In this document: in pieces, positions 1 to 5,834 of the stretch | Layout: every line of letters begins with the position of its first letter | How positions within the stretch are numbered: the stretch's first letter is position 1 | From: an uncultured Phycisphaerales bacterium | GTDB taxonomy: Bacteria; Planctomycetota; Phycisphaerae; Phycisphaerales; SM1A02 | Direction: 5' to 3' | Assembly: GCA_946886375.1 (NCBI GenBank) | Contig: CAMPIL010000031.1 | Span: forward strand, 1 to 16,333 | DNA: 16,333 nucleotides | The notes under the pieces: generated by a model | Databases searched by the model: none | What the model saw: the letters and a program-made list of their open reading frames with translations, nothing else | What the model was told of the DNA's origin: nothing | Made by a program: the position numbers and the translations under genes

Positions 1-183
1 CAGGCGATCCGGCGAATTGATCAGCTCGGCGTCGCGGTTGACCTTGGCGCAGGCAAAGCCAATGGCGCCGGCTTCGAAGTGAACGTAACTCACCTTCGCG
101 TGCCGCAGCGCCGCGGCGAGTTCGATGCCGATCGGCCCGCCGCCAATGATCGCCACTTCGTACTTGGGCTGCGTCTGATCCAC
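1..183 (-). CDS. FAD-dependent NAD(P)-disulfide-type oxidoreductase, N-terminal part (cut by window edge)
   Basis: The reverse strand reads an open frame from a GTG at 183 to the window edge, giving 61 residues. Residues 10-21 read VAIIGGGPIGIE, a beta strand followed by the GxGxxG dinucleotide-binding turn (G14, G16, G19). An acidic residue at the end of the second strand (E37 in YVHFEAGAIG) is where FAD ribose is bound in this fold. The style resembles YpdA/thioredoxin-reductase-like flavoproteins, but the catalytic part lies outside the window, so substrate and subfamily cannot be named. No strong Shine-Dalgarno precedes the GTG, and in-frame TTG codons just upstream are alternative starts. 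It is divergent from the DUF1579 gene at 339. Confidence 0.7.
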   Translation of the reverse strand, partial: MDQTQPKYEVAIIGGGPIGIELAAALRHAKVSYVHFEAGAIGFACAKVNRDAELINSPDRL

Positions 184-338
184 ATTCAACAATAGCCGCG
201 GTTCATGACAGCCGCGGCGCGAACGATCTCAGCCAGCACGCACTGCGGCACGGTATCATGCCCATCGCGCAACCGGCTCCATCCCGGCGCTCGATGCGCA
301 TCATTGCTCATTCTTTTGTTATTGGAGGACTCACACTC

Positions 339-1058
339 ATGAACCGCACGTGCAACACCATCACATTGCTCGCCGTGGCGGGCCTGGCCTTCGCCGCCGG
401 CCGCGCCGACATCTTCAGCGATTCCAGCGCGATCGCTGAACAACCCCAGGACAAAGGCATCCTGAAAGACGTAAAAGAGGGCGTGAAGTCGGCGGGGAAA
501 GCGATCACCGACACCGCCAACAAGGTTGTCGAGGATGAGCAACCCGCCGCCGATGACGCGATGGCTGCGATGATGAAAGCCGGGACGCCCGGCGAACACC
601 ACAAGTATCTCGACGCCACAATCGGCGAGTGGGACACCGTGGTGCGCTTCGCGATGGAGCCCGGTACGCCGATGATGGAATCCAAAGGCACCGTCAAGCG
701 CGAATGGGTGCTCGATGGCCATTACGTTCGTGAGGAAGTCGATGCCGATTTCATGGGCCAGGCGTTCCGCGGTTTGGCGTATCTGGGCTACAACAATCTC
801 GATGGCCAGTACGAAATCATCTGGATGGACAGCCATTCCACGCCCATCATGTTCGAGACCGGAACCTACAACCCCGACACCAAGACCATGTCGATGCGCA
901 GCCGCCATCGCAATCCCGCAACTGGAAAAATGATCAGCGCCTCGGCGACATGGAACATGTCCAATCCCGATCGTCACACCATGACTGGCCACGCCATCGA
1001 TGAGAACGGCCGCGAATTCAAGAACTTCGAAGGCGTATTCGAACGCAAGAAGAAATGA
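339..1058 (+). CDS. Secreted DUF1579 family protein
   Basis: The 239-residue product starts with a signal peptide (about residues 1-24, hydrophobic LLAVAGLAFAAG). A charged, probably helical linker (about 40-70) follows, then a C-terminal domain from about residue 86. That domain has the features of DUF1579: HKYLDATIGEWDT (88-100), the WVLDG.Y segment (123-130), MGQAFRGLAYLGYNN (139-153), W.DS (162-165) and GTYNPDTKT (175-183). The biochemical function of DUF1579 is not established; the fold is expected to be a lipocalin-like beta barrel acting outside the cytoplasm. The frame is open from 258, but ATG 339 is chosen because GGAGGA at 324-329 lies 9 nt upstream and the signal peptide begins right there. 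It is monocistronic, ending in the hairpin at 1089-1115. Confidence 0.85.
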   Translation: MNRTCNTITLLAVAGLAFAAGRADIFSDSSAIAEQPQDKGILKDVKEGVKSAGKAITDTANKVVEDEQPAADDAMAAMMKAGTPGEHHKYLDATIGEWDTVVRFAMEPGTPMMESKGTVKREWVLDGHYVREEVDADFMGQAFRGLAYLGYNNLDGQYEIIWMDSHSTPIMFETGTYNPDTKTMSMRSRHRNPATGKMISASATWNMSNPDRHTMTGHAIDENGREFKNFEGVFERKKK

Positions 1059-1088
1059 ATCGCTCGATCTGATTCACTGTGCGCGCCA

Positions 1089-1115
1089 AGCCCGGACTTC
1101 TGCTCCGGGCTTTTT
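1089..1115 (+). terminator. Intrinsic terminator of the DUF1579 gene
   Basis: AGCCCGGA (1089-1096) pairs with TCCGGGCT (1104-1111) around a 7-nt loop, and the 3' arm runs into five T's at 1111-1115. It lies 31 nt after the stop at 1058 and just before the end of the converging gene at 1119. Confidence 0.85.
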
Positions 1116-1118
1116 CAT

Positions 1119-2189
1119 TCAACCCCAGCCATTGATGACCGCAAGCAGATCGTTCACATTGACCTGCCCGTCATCGGTCAGGTCTGCCGGGCATGGTGCA
1201 CATGGCCCCCACGCGTTGATCACTGCAAGCAGGTCGTTCGCGTTCACGATGTCATCGCCGGTGACGTCGCCGGGCTTGGGAATGCGCGAGTACAGATACA
1301 GCGGCTGGTTCGCGCCTTCGCTGAGCGTGCAGAAACTCAGACTGCTGGGCAGAAAGCACACTGCTTCGCCCTGTCGCTCCGCGACAAACGTGAGATTGCA
1401 GCCCGCACTGCTGAACGCATCCCACAGGTTGGTTCCGGGCGCGCGGCGCCACAGCGTCGCGGCGGGAGAGAAACCGGACAGACGCCGGACGATGATCGCG
1501 CTGCCATCGGCTGAGATGTCGCCGCCGGTCGCCCCGCCGTTGCCGTTCACCGCGCCCCAAGGCAGTTGCGCGACAAACTGCATCGTGATGGTGCCGCTGG
1601 TGGCCTGCGGGTACGGCGCGCGATACACGCGCCCCTGCGCGGTCACCCGTTTGGAAACGATGTAGATGTCGCCGTTGGTGTCCACCATCAGCGTCTCGGC
1701 ATCGCGCGGCCCATCGGGATACGCCAGCGTGATCGTCTGCACGCCTGTCAGCGTCACCGTGGTCGGCGATTGCCGCGCGCTCACCGTCGGCTCCGCCACT
1801 CGATAGACCTTGATGGTGGAACGGATATTCAAGTTGTCGCCGATGTCGCCGACGTAGAGATAATCCAGTTCAGGATTGATCCCCGATCCGATGGCGATGT
1901 CCTCCCAATCTGTCGCAGTCGCGCCCGAGAAGTTGTAGATCCCAAGATGCGTGCCATCGGCGTTGAGCGCAAACAGCCGCGCGCTGTCGCCTGAATCATT
2001 GTTGGCCCAGATCACACCTGCGTTGCGGCGACTGGCCGCGAGTCCGGACGCTTCAACCAGATTGGGCGCGGCCACCGTTCCCATCGCCGCGCCGCCCTGG
2101 TAGTTCGGACAAACCTGGCCCGTCGCGCCATGCGTGAGGACAGCCGCCGCGCTTATCATCGCCAATTTGATTGATTGCCGCAGCGGCAC
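1119..2189 (-). CDS. Secreted propeller-like protein with C-terminal dockerin-like tail
   Basis: The 356-residue product starts with a signal peptide (basic LRQSIKL then a short hydrophobic stretch ending GATGQ). The body has repeated strand-rich segments such as LFALNADGTHLGIYNFSG, DWEDIAIG, YLYVGDIGDN and GDISADGSAIIVRR, in the style of beta-propeller or phytase-esterase-like secreted proteins. The last 50 residues (307-356) are two EF-hand-like calcium motifs, GDVTGDDIVNANDLLAVIN and DLTDDGQVNVNDLLAVIN, each followed by a WG. This is the paired dockerin-like tail also seen on the proteins at 5835 and 15806. GTG 2189 is preferred over an upstream ATG at 2228 because AGGAGG (2206-2201) lies 11 nt before it and the signal peptide follows directly. 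Substrate and enzymatic activity, if any, cannot be read from the sequence. Confidence 0.8.
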   Translation of the reverse strand: MPLRQSIKLAMISAAAVLTHGATGQVCPNYQGGAAMGTVAAPNLVEASGLAASRRNAGVIWANNDSGDSARLFALNADGTHLGIYNFSGATATDWEDIAIGSGINPELDYLYVGDIGDNLNIRSTIKVYRVAEPTVSARQSPTTVTLTGVQTITLAYPDGPRDAETLMVDTNGDIYIVSKRVTAQGRVYRAPYPQATSGTITMQFVAQLPWGAVNGNGGATGGDISADGSAIIVRRLSGFSPAATLWRRAPGTNLWDAFSSAGCNLTFVAERQGEAVCFLPSSLSFCTLSEGANQPLYLYSRIPKPGDVTGDDIVNANDLLAVINAWGPCAPCPADLTDDGQVNVNDLLAVINGWG

Positions 2190-2216
2190 GGTGTTTTCCG
2201 CCTCCTGATCGACCTC

Positions 2217-2222
2217 AATATA
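2217..2222 (-). promoter_or_regulatory. Candidate -10 box for the gene at 2189
   Basis: On the minus strand TATATT (2222-2217) would start a transcript near 2210. That gives a leader of about 20 nt containing the AGGAGG ribosome site. No convincing -35 is seen, so this is suggestive only. Confidence 0.3.
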
Positions 2223-2310
2223 CCCCATGCACAGGCGAAAGCCCTCACGTCATGCGCTAAAGAATCAAGTTTTGTTGCAGCGGTTATCGATCATTTAAGC
2301 CAGGCGATTG

Positions 2311-2337
2311 CACGTTCATCCATCGTGTGTGAACGTG
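2311..2337. promoter_or_regulatory. Dyad CACGTTCA-N11-TGAACGTG upstream of the membrane protein gene
   Basis: Eight-base arms at 2311-2318 and 2330-2337 are perfect inverted repeats, with a centre-to-centre spacing of 19 bp. The dyad ends 30 nt before the ATG at 2368. It could be an operator for a dimeric regulator or a leader hairpin. The AT-rich TCATTTAA just upstream (2291-2298) may be promoter sequence. Confidence 0.4.
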
Positions 2338-2367
2338 TTTCGTTGCCGATTTGAATGGAGACTCGTC

Positions 2368-2934
2368 ATGGCGGTTTCGCTGATTGATTTGTGGTTGCCG
2401 ATCGTGTTGTCTGCCGCTGCGGTCTGGATCGCTGCTGCCGTTGCCTGGATGGCGATGCCGCATCACAAGGGGGAATTTAAGAAGTTGCCCAATGAGGACG
2501 CGATGATCGCCGCGGTCAAGAGCCAGAATCTTTCGCCGGGCATTTATGGCTTTCCCGACTGCCAGGACCATTCCAAGATGAAGGATCCGGAGTTCATCAA
2601 GAAGGTGACAGATGGTCCGGTGGGCGTGGTGCACGTCTGGCCGCCGGGCATGAAGATGGGCGGCAAGATGATCGGGTCGTTTGTGTTCTATGTTGTCGTC
2701 AGCGTTTTGGTCGCGCTGCTGGCGACCATCACGCTGCACCGCGGCGAGGATTGGCACAATGTGTTCCACGTCACCGCGCTGGCCGCGATCATGTCCTACT
2801 GCCTGGCCAGCATCCCGCAGGGCATCTGGTTCAACGTGCCGATCCGCAACATGATCACAACCCTGATCGACGGCCTCGTGTTCGGCCTGATCACCGCGGC
2901 GATCTTCGCGCTGATGTGGCCGGGTCAGATGTGA
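2368..2934 (+). CDS. Conserved four-helix membrane protein of unknown function
   Basis: The 188-residue product has a transmembrane helix at about 8-29. A soluble segment of about 70 residues (31-100) contains PNEDAMIAAVKSQNLSPGIY, GFPDC and VVHVWPPGMKMGGKM. Three more helices follow at about 102-122, 133-149 and 163-184. The Gly/Met/Pro-rich loop before helix 2 and the YCLASIPQGIWF motif look conserved, but I cannot tie them to a named Pfam family or function. ATG 2368 is chosen over the in-frame codon at 2308 because GGAG (2357-2360) lies 7 nt upstream and the extra 20 residues are not membrane-protein-like. The gene stands alone, after a divergent neighbour and before the palindrome at 2951. 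Confidence 0.75.
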   Translation: MAVSLIDLWLPIVLSAAAVWIAAAVAWMAMPHHKGEFKKLPNEDAMIAAVKSQNLSPGIYGFPDCQDHSKMKDPEFIKKVTDGPVGVVHVWPPGMKMGGKMIGSFVFYVVVSVLVALLATITLHRGEDWHNVFHVTALAAIMSYCLASIPQGIWFNVPIRNMITTLIDGLVFGLITAAIFALMWPGQM

Positions 2935-2950
2935 ACCGCTCGAACGAATG

Positions 2951-2980
2951 AGGCCCTGCCGACTTAAGTCGGCAGGGCCT
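2951..2980. repeat. Perfect 30-bp palindrome, probable hairpin/terminator
   Basis: AGGCCCTGCCGACTT (2951-2965) is followed directly by its exact reverse complement (2966-2980). As RNA it would fold into a stem of about 13 bp capped by a tight TTAA loop. It begins 17 nt after the stop of the membrane protein gene, the right place for a terminator in both directions. It has no T tract on the plus strand (GCAAGTTC follows), so it is not a standard intrinsic terminator. Its last base touches the first base of the 21-bp array. Confidence 0.8.
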
Positions 2981-3379
2981 GCAAGTTCACCTTGCGCACC
3001 GACAAGTTCCTCACATCAAGTTGCGAAATCGTCGCAGGAACATGCAAACTCGACGTTCGCACTGGCATGTTCACCTTTCGGAGTCTCAAACTCCACGTCG
3101 CAACACGCAAGAGCCTCGTTGGAACTTGCCACTTCCTTGCTCCATCTTGCAAAGTCCACATCCCATCTCGCAAAGCCCTTGCGCCATCACGCTTTTTCCT
3201 CGTTCCAAGTCGCATCCTCGACGTTCCAACTGGCGAGTGCCTTGCTCCAATTGGCGACCACCGCAATCGACTTTGCAACCACCCGCTTCCAACGGGCGAC
3301 TTCTGCGTTCCAACGGACACAAGCCGCGTTCGGACTTGCACAAGGGGCGTTTCAACTCGCGAAATCCTTGGGTCCCAGC
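2981..3379. repeat. Degenerate tandem 21-bp repeat array, family 1 (19 units)
   Basis: From 2981 the sequence breaks into 19 successive 21-base units with no insertion or deletion. Most units start GCA or GCG, carry TCC/TCG near the middle, and end in a GTTCCAACT(T/G)-like segment. Examples are the units starting at 3212, 3233 and 3296. Units are only about half identical, so the array is old or diversified. In the plus frame the period is seven codons with a (T/S)FQLA(T/K)S-like heptad. Because the repeat contains almost no stop codons, five reading frames stay open over most of the array. Openness is therefore weak evidence for coding, and I do not call a gene. Coding heptads and a DNA/RNA-level function both remain possible. 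Confidence 0.8.
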
Positions 3380-3547
3380 CCCGTGGCGGCGGCTGGCAAT
3401 CCGGAGGCGACGGCTGACAGCAGGTTGGCAGCCCCCGGAAATCGGATTTCACCTGTCAACAGCCGAGTTTCACTTAACCCAAGCGCGATGCCGGCCGATG
3501 ACAGCCGGTCGGCAATGCCTCCCATTGGGTTGGCTGCGTCTGACAGT
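3380..3547. repeat. Degenerate tandem 21-bp repeat array, family 2 (8 units)
   Basis: Eight further 21-base units continue in exact phase with the array before them but follow another consensus. Each carries a CGGTTGGCA-like start (units 3422, 3485, 3506 and 3527 are clearest) and most end in GACAGC or close variants. On the minus strand they read as LSDAANP-like heptads. The plus frame that spans all 27 units ends in a TGA at 3557-3559, 10 nt after the last unit. The following stretch to the next gene (3548-3694) holds no repeat unit and no clear promoter. Confidence 0.75.
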
Positions 3548-3694
3548 GTCCGGTTTTGACTCATCGAATCGCCGCAGCGGCGCAGAGAACGCAGACGTTT
3601 GCATGAGATGGATTGGTTTGGTTTCGCATCTGTTTCTCGCTCCACGTCCTTTACGAATCTGCGGTGCATTGTTTGATTGCAAGAGAGGTTCATT

Positions 3695-4642
3695 ATGACC
3701 GCTAAGCATCGTCGCAAGCCGTACATGCCCGATTCCGATGATGGCAAGAAGCTATGGATGGAGCGGTTCATCACGCAGGTCGAGAAGGATCCAGAGCGTT
3801 ACGGCTTCACCGATCCGCGCATGTTCGAGTATTACCGGCGGACGATCCGCAGGTTCATCGATGCGGTGAAGGCGGTGCAGAGTCCGGCGACGTGCACGCC
3901 GGGAGCGGTGAGGCAGAAGAACAATGCGCGCAAGGATGCGGTGCGCATGTGCCGCGATTTTGCGATGCAGTTCAAGTGGGACACATCGTTTTCGGATGCG
4001 GAGAAGCGATCGCTTGGAATCATCACCAAGGAAGCGCCGCCGGAAGAAGCCAAGCTGCCTGAGGGCGTGGTGAGGGGGACGCTGGGGTTTCCGGAGTTGG
4101 CGGTGCAGAGTTCGCCGAGTGGCGGGCATGTGATTCGATACTGCGATGTCACGACGCCGACGAAGGCCAAGCCCAAGGGCGTGTCGCATTTCCTGTTGTT
4201 CGGCGCGATCGGCGAGAAGCCGAACATGCGCCGCACGCACGCGCGATTGCTGGGCGCGTACACCAAGCGGCCGTTTGAGATCATGTATCCCATGGCGTGC
4301 GGCCTGGAGGGTTTGTACGTGACGTACTTCGGCAGGTGGCTGACAACGCGCGGCGAGATGAGCCCCTGGTCGCGCGGCGTGTCCAAGATCATCGGCGAGA
4401 CGCAGGTGAGTTTGCGCGAGAGCGCGTTCGGACATTTGTTCGGGAAGGAAGGGTTCATCGATGCGCTGCCACAGTTGCCAGAGGGTGTAGTGCGGGGCGC
4501 GTCGCAGATCGAAGCGCAGCGTGTGGAGGGTGTGGTGCGGATTGATGAGGATCGGCCGCTGCTGGAGAGCGACTTGAACGAAGGAAACGGATTGTTCGCG
4601 GCACTGGAAGCAGCGACGGTGCGATTGCTCAACGCGGCTTGA
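3695..4642 (+). CDS. Hypothetical protein with fibronectin/Ig-like segment; full-length member of the LEAATVRLLNAA-tail family
   Basis: The product has 315 residues. Residues 20-110 are helical and charged (KKLWMERFITQVEKDPERYG ... KNNARKDAVRMCRDFAMQFK ... SFSDAEKRSLGI). Residues 146-232 look like a fibronectin-III/Ig-type strand domain: VIRYCDVTTPTKAKPKGVSH, FGAIGEKP, then GLYVTYFGRWLTTRGEMSPW. I recognise this two-part layout from uncharacterised bacterial proteins, but no function is established. LPEGVVRG occurs twice (121-128 and 261-268) and EGVVR a third time (278-282). The C-terminus, DRPLLES ... LFAALEAATVRLLNAA, recurs as DNA fragments downstream (5081, 5738, 7374, 8086, 8702). ATG 3695 is preferred over 3677 because GAGAGG (3683-3688) sits 6 nt upstream. 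There is no signal peptide. Confidence 0.75.
   Translation: MTAKHRRKPYMPDSDDGKKLWMERFITQVEKDPERYGFTDPRMFEYYRRTIRRFIDAVKAVQSPATCTPGAVRQKNNARKDAVRMCRDFAMQFKWDTSFSDAEKRSLGIITKEAPPEEAKLPEGVVRGTLGFPELAVQSSPSGGHVIRYCDVTTPTKAKPKGVSHFLLFGAIGEKPNMRRTHARLLGAYTKRPFEIMYPMACGLEGLYVTYFGRWLTTRGEMSPWSRGVSKIIGETQVSLRESAFGHLFGKEGFIDALPQLPEGVVRGASQIEAQRVEGVVRIDEDRPLLESDLNEGNGLFAALEAATVRLLNAA
4604..4642 (+). repeat. 3'-tail repeat, reference copy inside the intact gene
   Basis: These 39 bases encode LEAATVRLLNAA and the stop. The same stretch, mutated or shortened, is found at 5096-5110, 5738-5764, 7518-7556, 8101-8139 and 8702-8747, always on the plus strand. By eye, 34 of 39 bases match the 7518 copy and 33 of 39 match the 8101 copy. 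Confidence 0.8.
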
Positions 4643-4669
4643 ACTTCCCTCTAAAGTGCCGCGTACTAT
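4639..4669 (+). promoter_or_regulatory. Candidate promoter for the gene at 4679
   Basis: TTGAAC (4639-4644) and TACTAT (4664-4669) are separated by 19 nt. The -10 box ends 9 nt before the ATG, so the transcript would have almost no leader. No Shine-Dalgarno is present, which fits this reading. Confidence 0.4.
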
Positions 4670-4678
4670 CTCGTACTG

Positions 4679-5074
4679 ATGAAGCGCACTGGCCTTTGGC
4701 TTAGGCTTGTATTCATTGCTGCAATCCTTGCAGCAGCAATGTTTTATTTCACTGCGAAACAATTCATTCAAGCATCCAAGCAAAGTTCTGAGTTTACTTC
4801 TGCGAAGTGGCAGGACCCAACGATCCATCAGACTCACGCCCGACTTGAGATGGCCGATGACATCATCGCCCATCGCCTGCTCAATGGAAAAACTCGAGAT
4901 GAAGTATTAGCACTGCTCGGGCCTGAGGAGCCAGATAGGCCGTTCTTGGATGAGCACTTGGTGTATTACCTTGGACCAGAACGAAATTCGTTCATTTCAA
5001 TCGACAACGAATGGCTCGCGGTCCGCTTCGATGCAGGTGGCGTCGTCGAGACGTACAGGATCCTACGGGACTAG
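4679..5074 (+). CDS. Membrane-anchored BamE/SmpA-like small protein
   Basis: The product has 131 residues. A basic N-terminus (MKRTGLWLR) and one hydrophobic helix (about 9-26) anchor it; there is no lipobox cysteine. The soluble part carries MADDIIAHRLLNGKTRDEVL (58-77), then ALLGPEEPD, LVYYLGPER (94-102), and DNEWLAVRFDAGGVVETYRI (109-128). This helix-helix-then-strands pattern, with a G-K/M-T-x-x-E-V-x-x-LLG turn, is typical of the BamE/SmpA-OmlA-like fold, which usually takes part in envelope protein assembly. The role of this stand-alone version is unknown. It begins 36 nt after the previous stop and is followed by the tail scar at 5081. An MKR start is shared with the next gene. Confidence 0.7.
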   Translation: MKRTGLWLRLVFIAAILAAAMFYFTAKQFIQASKQSSEFTSAKWQDPTIHQTHARLEMADDIIAHRLLNGKTRDEVLALLGPEEPDRPFLDEHLVYYLGPERNSFISIDNEWLAVRFDAGGVVETYRILRD

Positions 5075-5080
5075 CCTGTG

Positions 5081-5110
5081 GGCGGCCAGCATGTGCTGGA
5101 AGCGGCGTGA
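5081..5110 (+). pseudogene. 3'-tail scar, shortened copy (GGQHVLEAA-stop)
   Basis: After the stop of the preceding gene the sequence reads GGQHVLEAA and a TGA at 5108-5110. The copy at 8086-8139 reads GGQHILEAATVRLLNAA, so this copy lacks 24 internal bases. The deletion lies between two AGCGGCG/AGCG(T)-like direct repeats, as expected from slippage or recombination. No upstream coding part of the family remains here. Confidence 0.6.
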
Positions 5111-5113
5111 GGT

Positions 5114-5119
5114 TACAAT
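5114..5119 (+). promoter_or_regulatory. TACAAT -10 box of the gene at 5126
   Basis: TACAAT ends 6 nt before the GTG start, placing a transcription start at or next to the GTG itself. No Shine-Dalgarno is present and no clear -35 is seen. The segment including the box and the first codons is duplicated at 5765-5787. Confidence 0.4.
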
Positions 5120-5125
5120 GATGGC

Positions 5126-5764
5126 GTGAAGCGATGGGCCTTGCGAATCTGCGTGTTGCTGCTACTGGGCGCGATTATCAACGTTGCGGTGGCGTGGGGC
5201 ATTGCCGGATTCGTCAGCGTGCCGATTCGAAAAGGCTTCTTTCGCGAACTGCCGCTGGATGATGCTCGGGCGTATTGGCTGAGCCATGCGCCCCAGGCAT
5301 GGCACGGCTCGGAGATTATCGAGGGCAATGCGGTTGAATCATGGGCTTTTGGCAGAGCTGACCTGCTCGTGACGACGATGGAAGACATCGGAAAGCAATC
5401 GGTCGGAATCACCTACGACCACACGGGTTGGCCGCTTTTGTCAATGCAGTACACCGCCACCATTGTTGTTAATGGTGGTGTGGCTCATACCGAGTGCCAG
5501 TGGTGCTGGCGTCTCAAATCCGATTGGCTGAAGAGCAAGACACTGCCGCTATGTCCGCTCTGGCCAGGCTTCGCGATCAACACGGTGTTTTACGCGGCGA
5601 TCTGGTGGGGTGTGTCGCTGCTCTTCGCCACGCCGTTCGCGCTGCGAAAGCGGTGGCGCATCAAGCGCGGCCTGTGTCTCAAGTGTGCGTATCCGATCGG
5701 CACGAGTGAGCGATGCACCGAGTGCGGCGCCTCCCGAATGGTGCGACTGCTGGACGCGGCGTGA
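5126..5764 (+). CDS. Planctomycete-type membrane protein with C-terminal zinc ribbon
   Basis: The product has 212 residues. The N-terminus MKRWALRICVLLLLGAIINV leads into a transmembrane helix (about 6-30). A periplasmic part follows (31-145), then a second helix (about 150-173), a basic stretch (RKRWRIKRG), and a zinc ribbon with CLKC (184-187) and CTEC (197-200). The LLLGAI.NVAVAW start and the Cx2C-x9-Cx2C ribbon are a combination I know from many uncharacterised planctomycete proteins; no function is established. After CTECGAS the protein ends in RMVRLLDAA, nearly identical to the TVRLLNAA end of the unrelated protein at 3695, so its 3' end seems to have been acquired. GTG is the start that fits the MKR N-terminus and the near-leaderless promoter. 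Confidence 0.75.
   Translation: MKRWALRICVLLLLGAIINVAVAWGIAGFVSVPIRKGFFRELPLDDARAYWLSHAPQAWHGSEIIEGNAVESWAFGRADLLVTTMEDIGKQSVGITYDHTGWPLLSMQYTATIVVNGGVAHTECQWCWRLKSDWLKSKTLPLCPLWPGFAINTVFYAAIWWGVSLLFATPFALRKRWRIKRGLCLKCAYPIGTSERCTECGASRMVRLLDAA
5738..5764 (+). repeat. 3'-tail repeat fused in frame to the zinc-ribbon gene
   Basis: By eye, 24 of 27 bases match the last 27 bases of the tail repeat, and the frame and stop codon are the same. Here the tail forms the actual C-terminus (MVRLLDAA) of another protein instead of lying behind its stop. Confidence 0.65.
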
Positions 5765-5787
5765 GATTACGATGATGTCGTGAAGCG
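5765..5787 (+). repeat. Duplicate of the 5111-5133 leader, with the first codons of a lost gene
   Basis: Bases 5765-5787 match 5111-5133 at 20 of 23 positions, including the -10-like box (TACGAT here), the GATG(T/G)C spacer and a GTGAAGCG start. The frame after this GTG (5780) reads VKRSLAFPPHSRRQKIV and stops. It is therefore a remnant of a second MKR-type gene whose body was lost. Confidence 0.6.
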
Positions 5788-5834
5788 GTCGCTGGCGTTT
5801 CCGCCGCACTCGAGACGGCAAAAGATTGTAGGCA

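Noticed and set aside
2981..3547. CRISPR array
   Set aside because: The units are contiguous 21-mers without constant repeats and variable spacers, and no cas gene is present.
2948..3698. Long open frames across the 21-bp array (2948-3559 plus, 3021-3698 plus, 2964-3452 minus, 3086-3355 minus)
   Set aside because: All are open at once because the repeat has few stops; none has a ribosome site, and the 2948 start lies next to the palindrome. The first is the best candidate if any is real, as it spans all 27 units, but I cannot support it.
3752..4873. 373-residue minus-strand open frame over the 3695 gene
   Set aside because: Composition is Arg/His/Leu-rich without motifs, and it is antisense to a gene with a ribosome site and recognisable domains. 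The same applies to the minus frame at 186-992.
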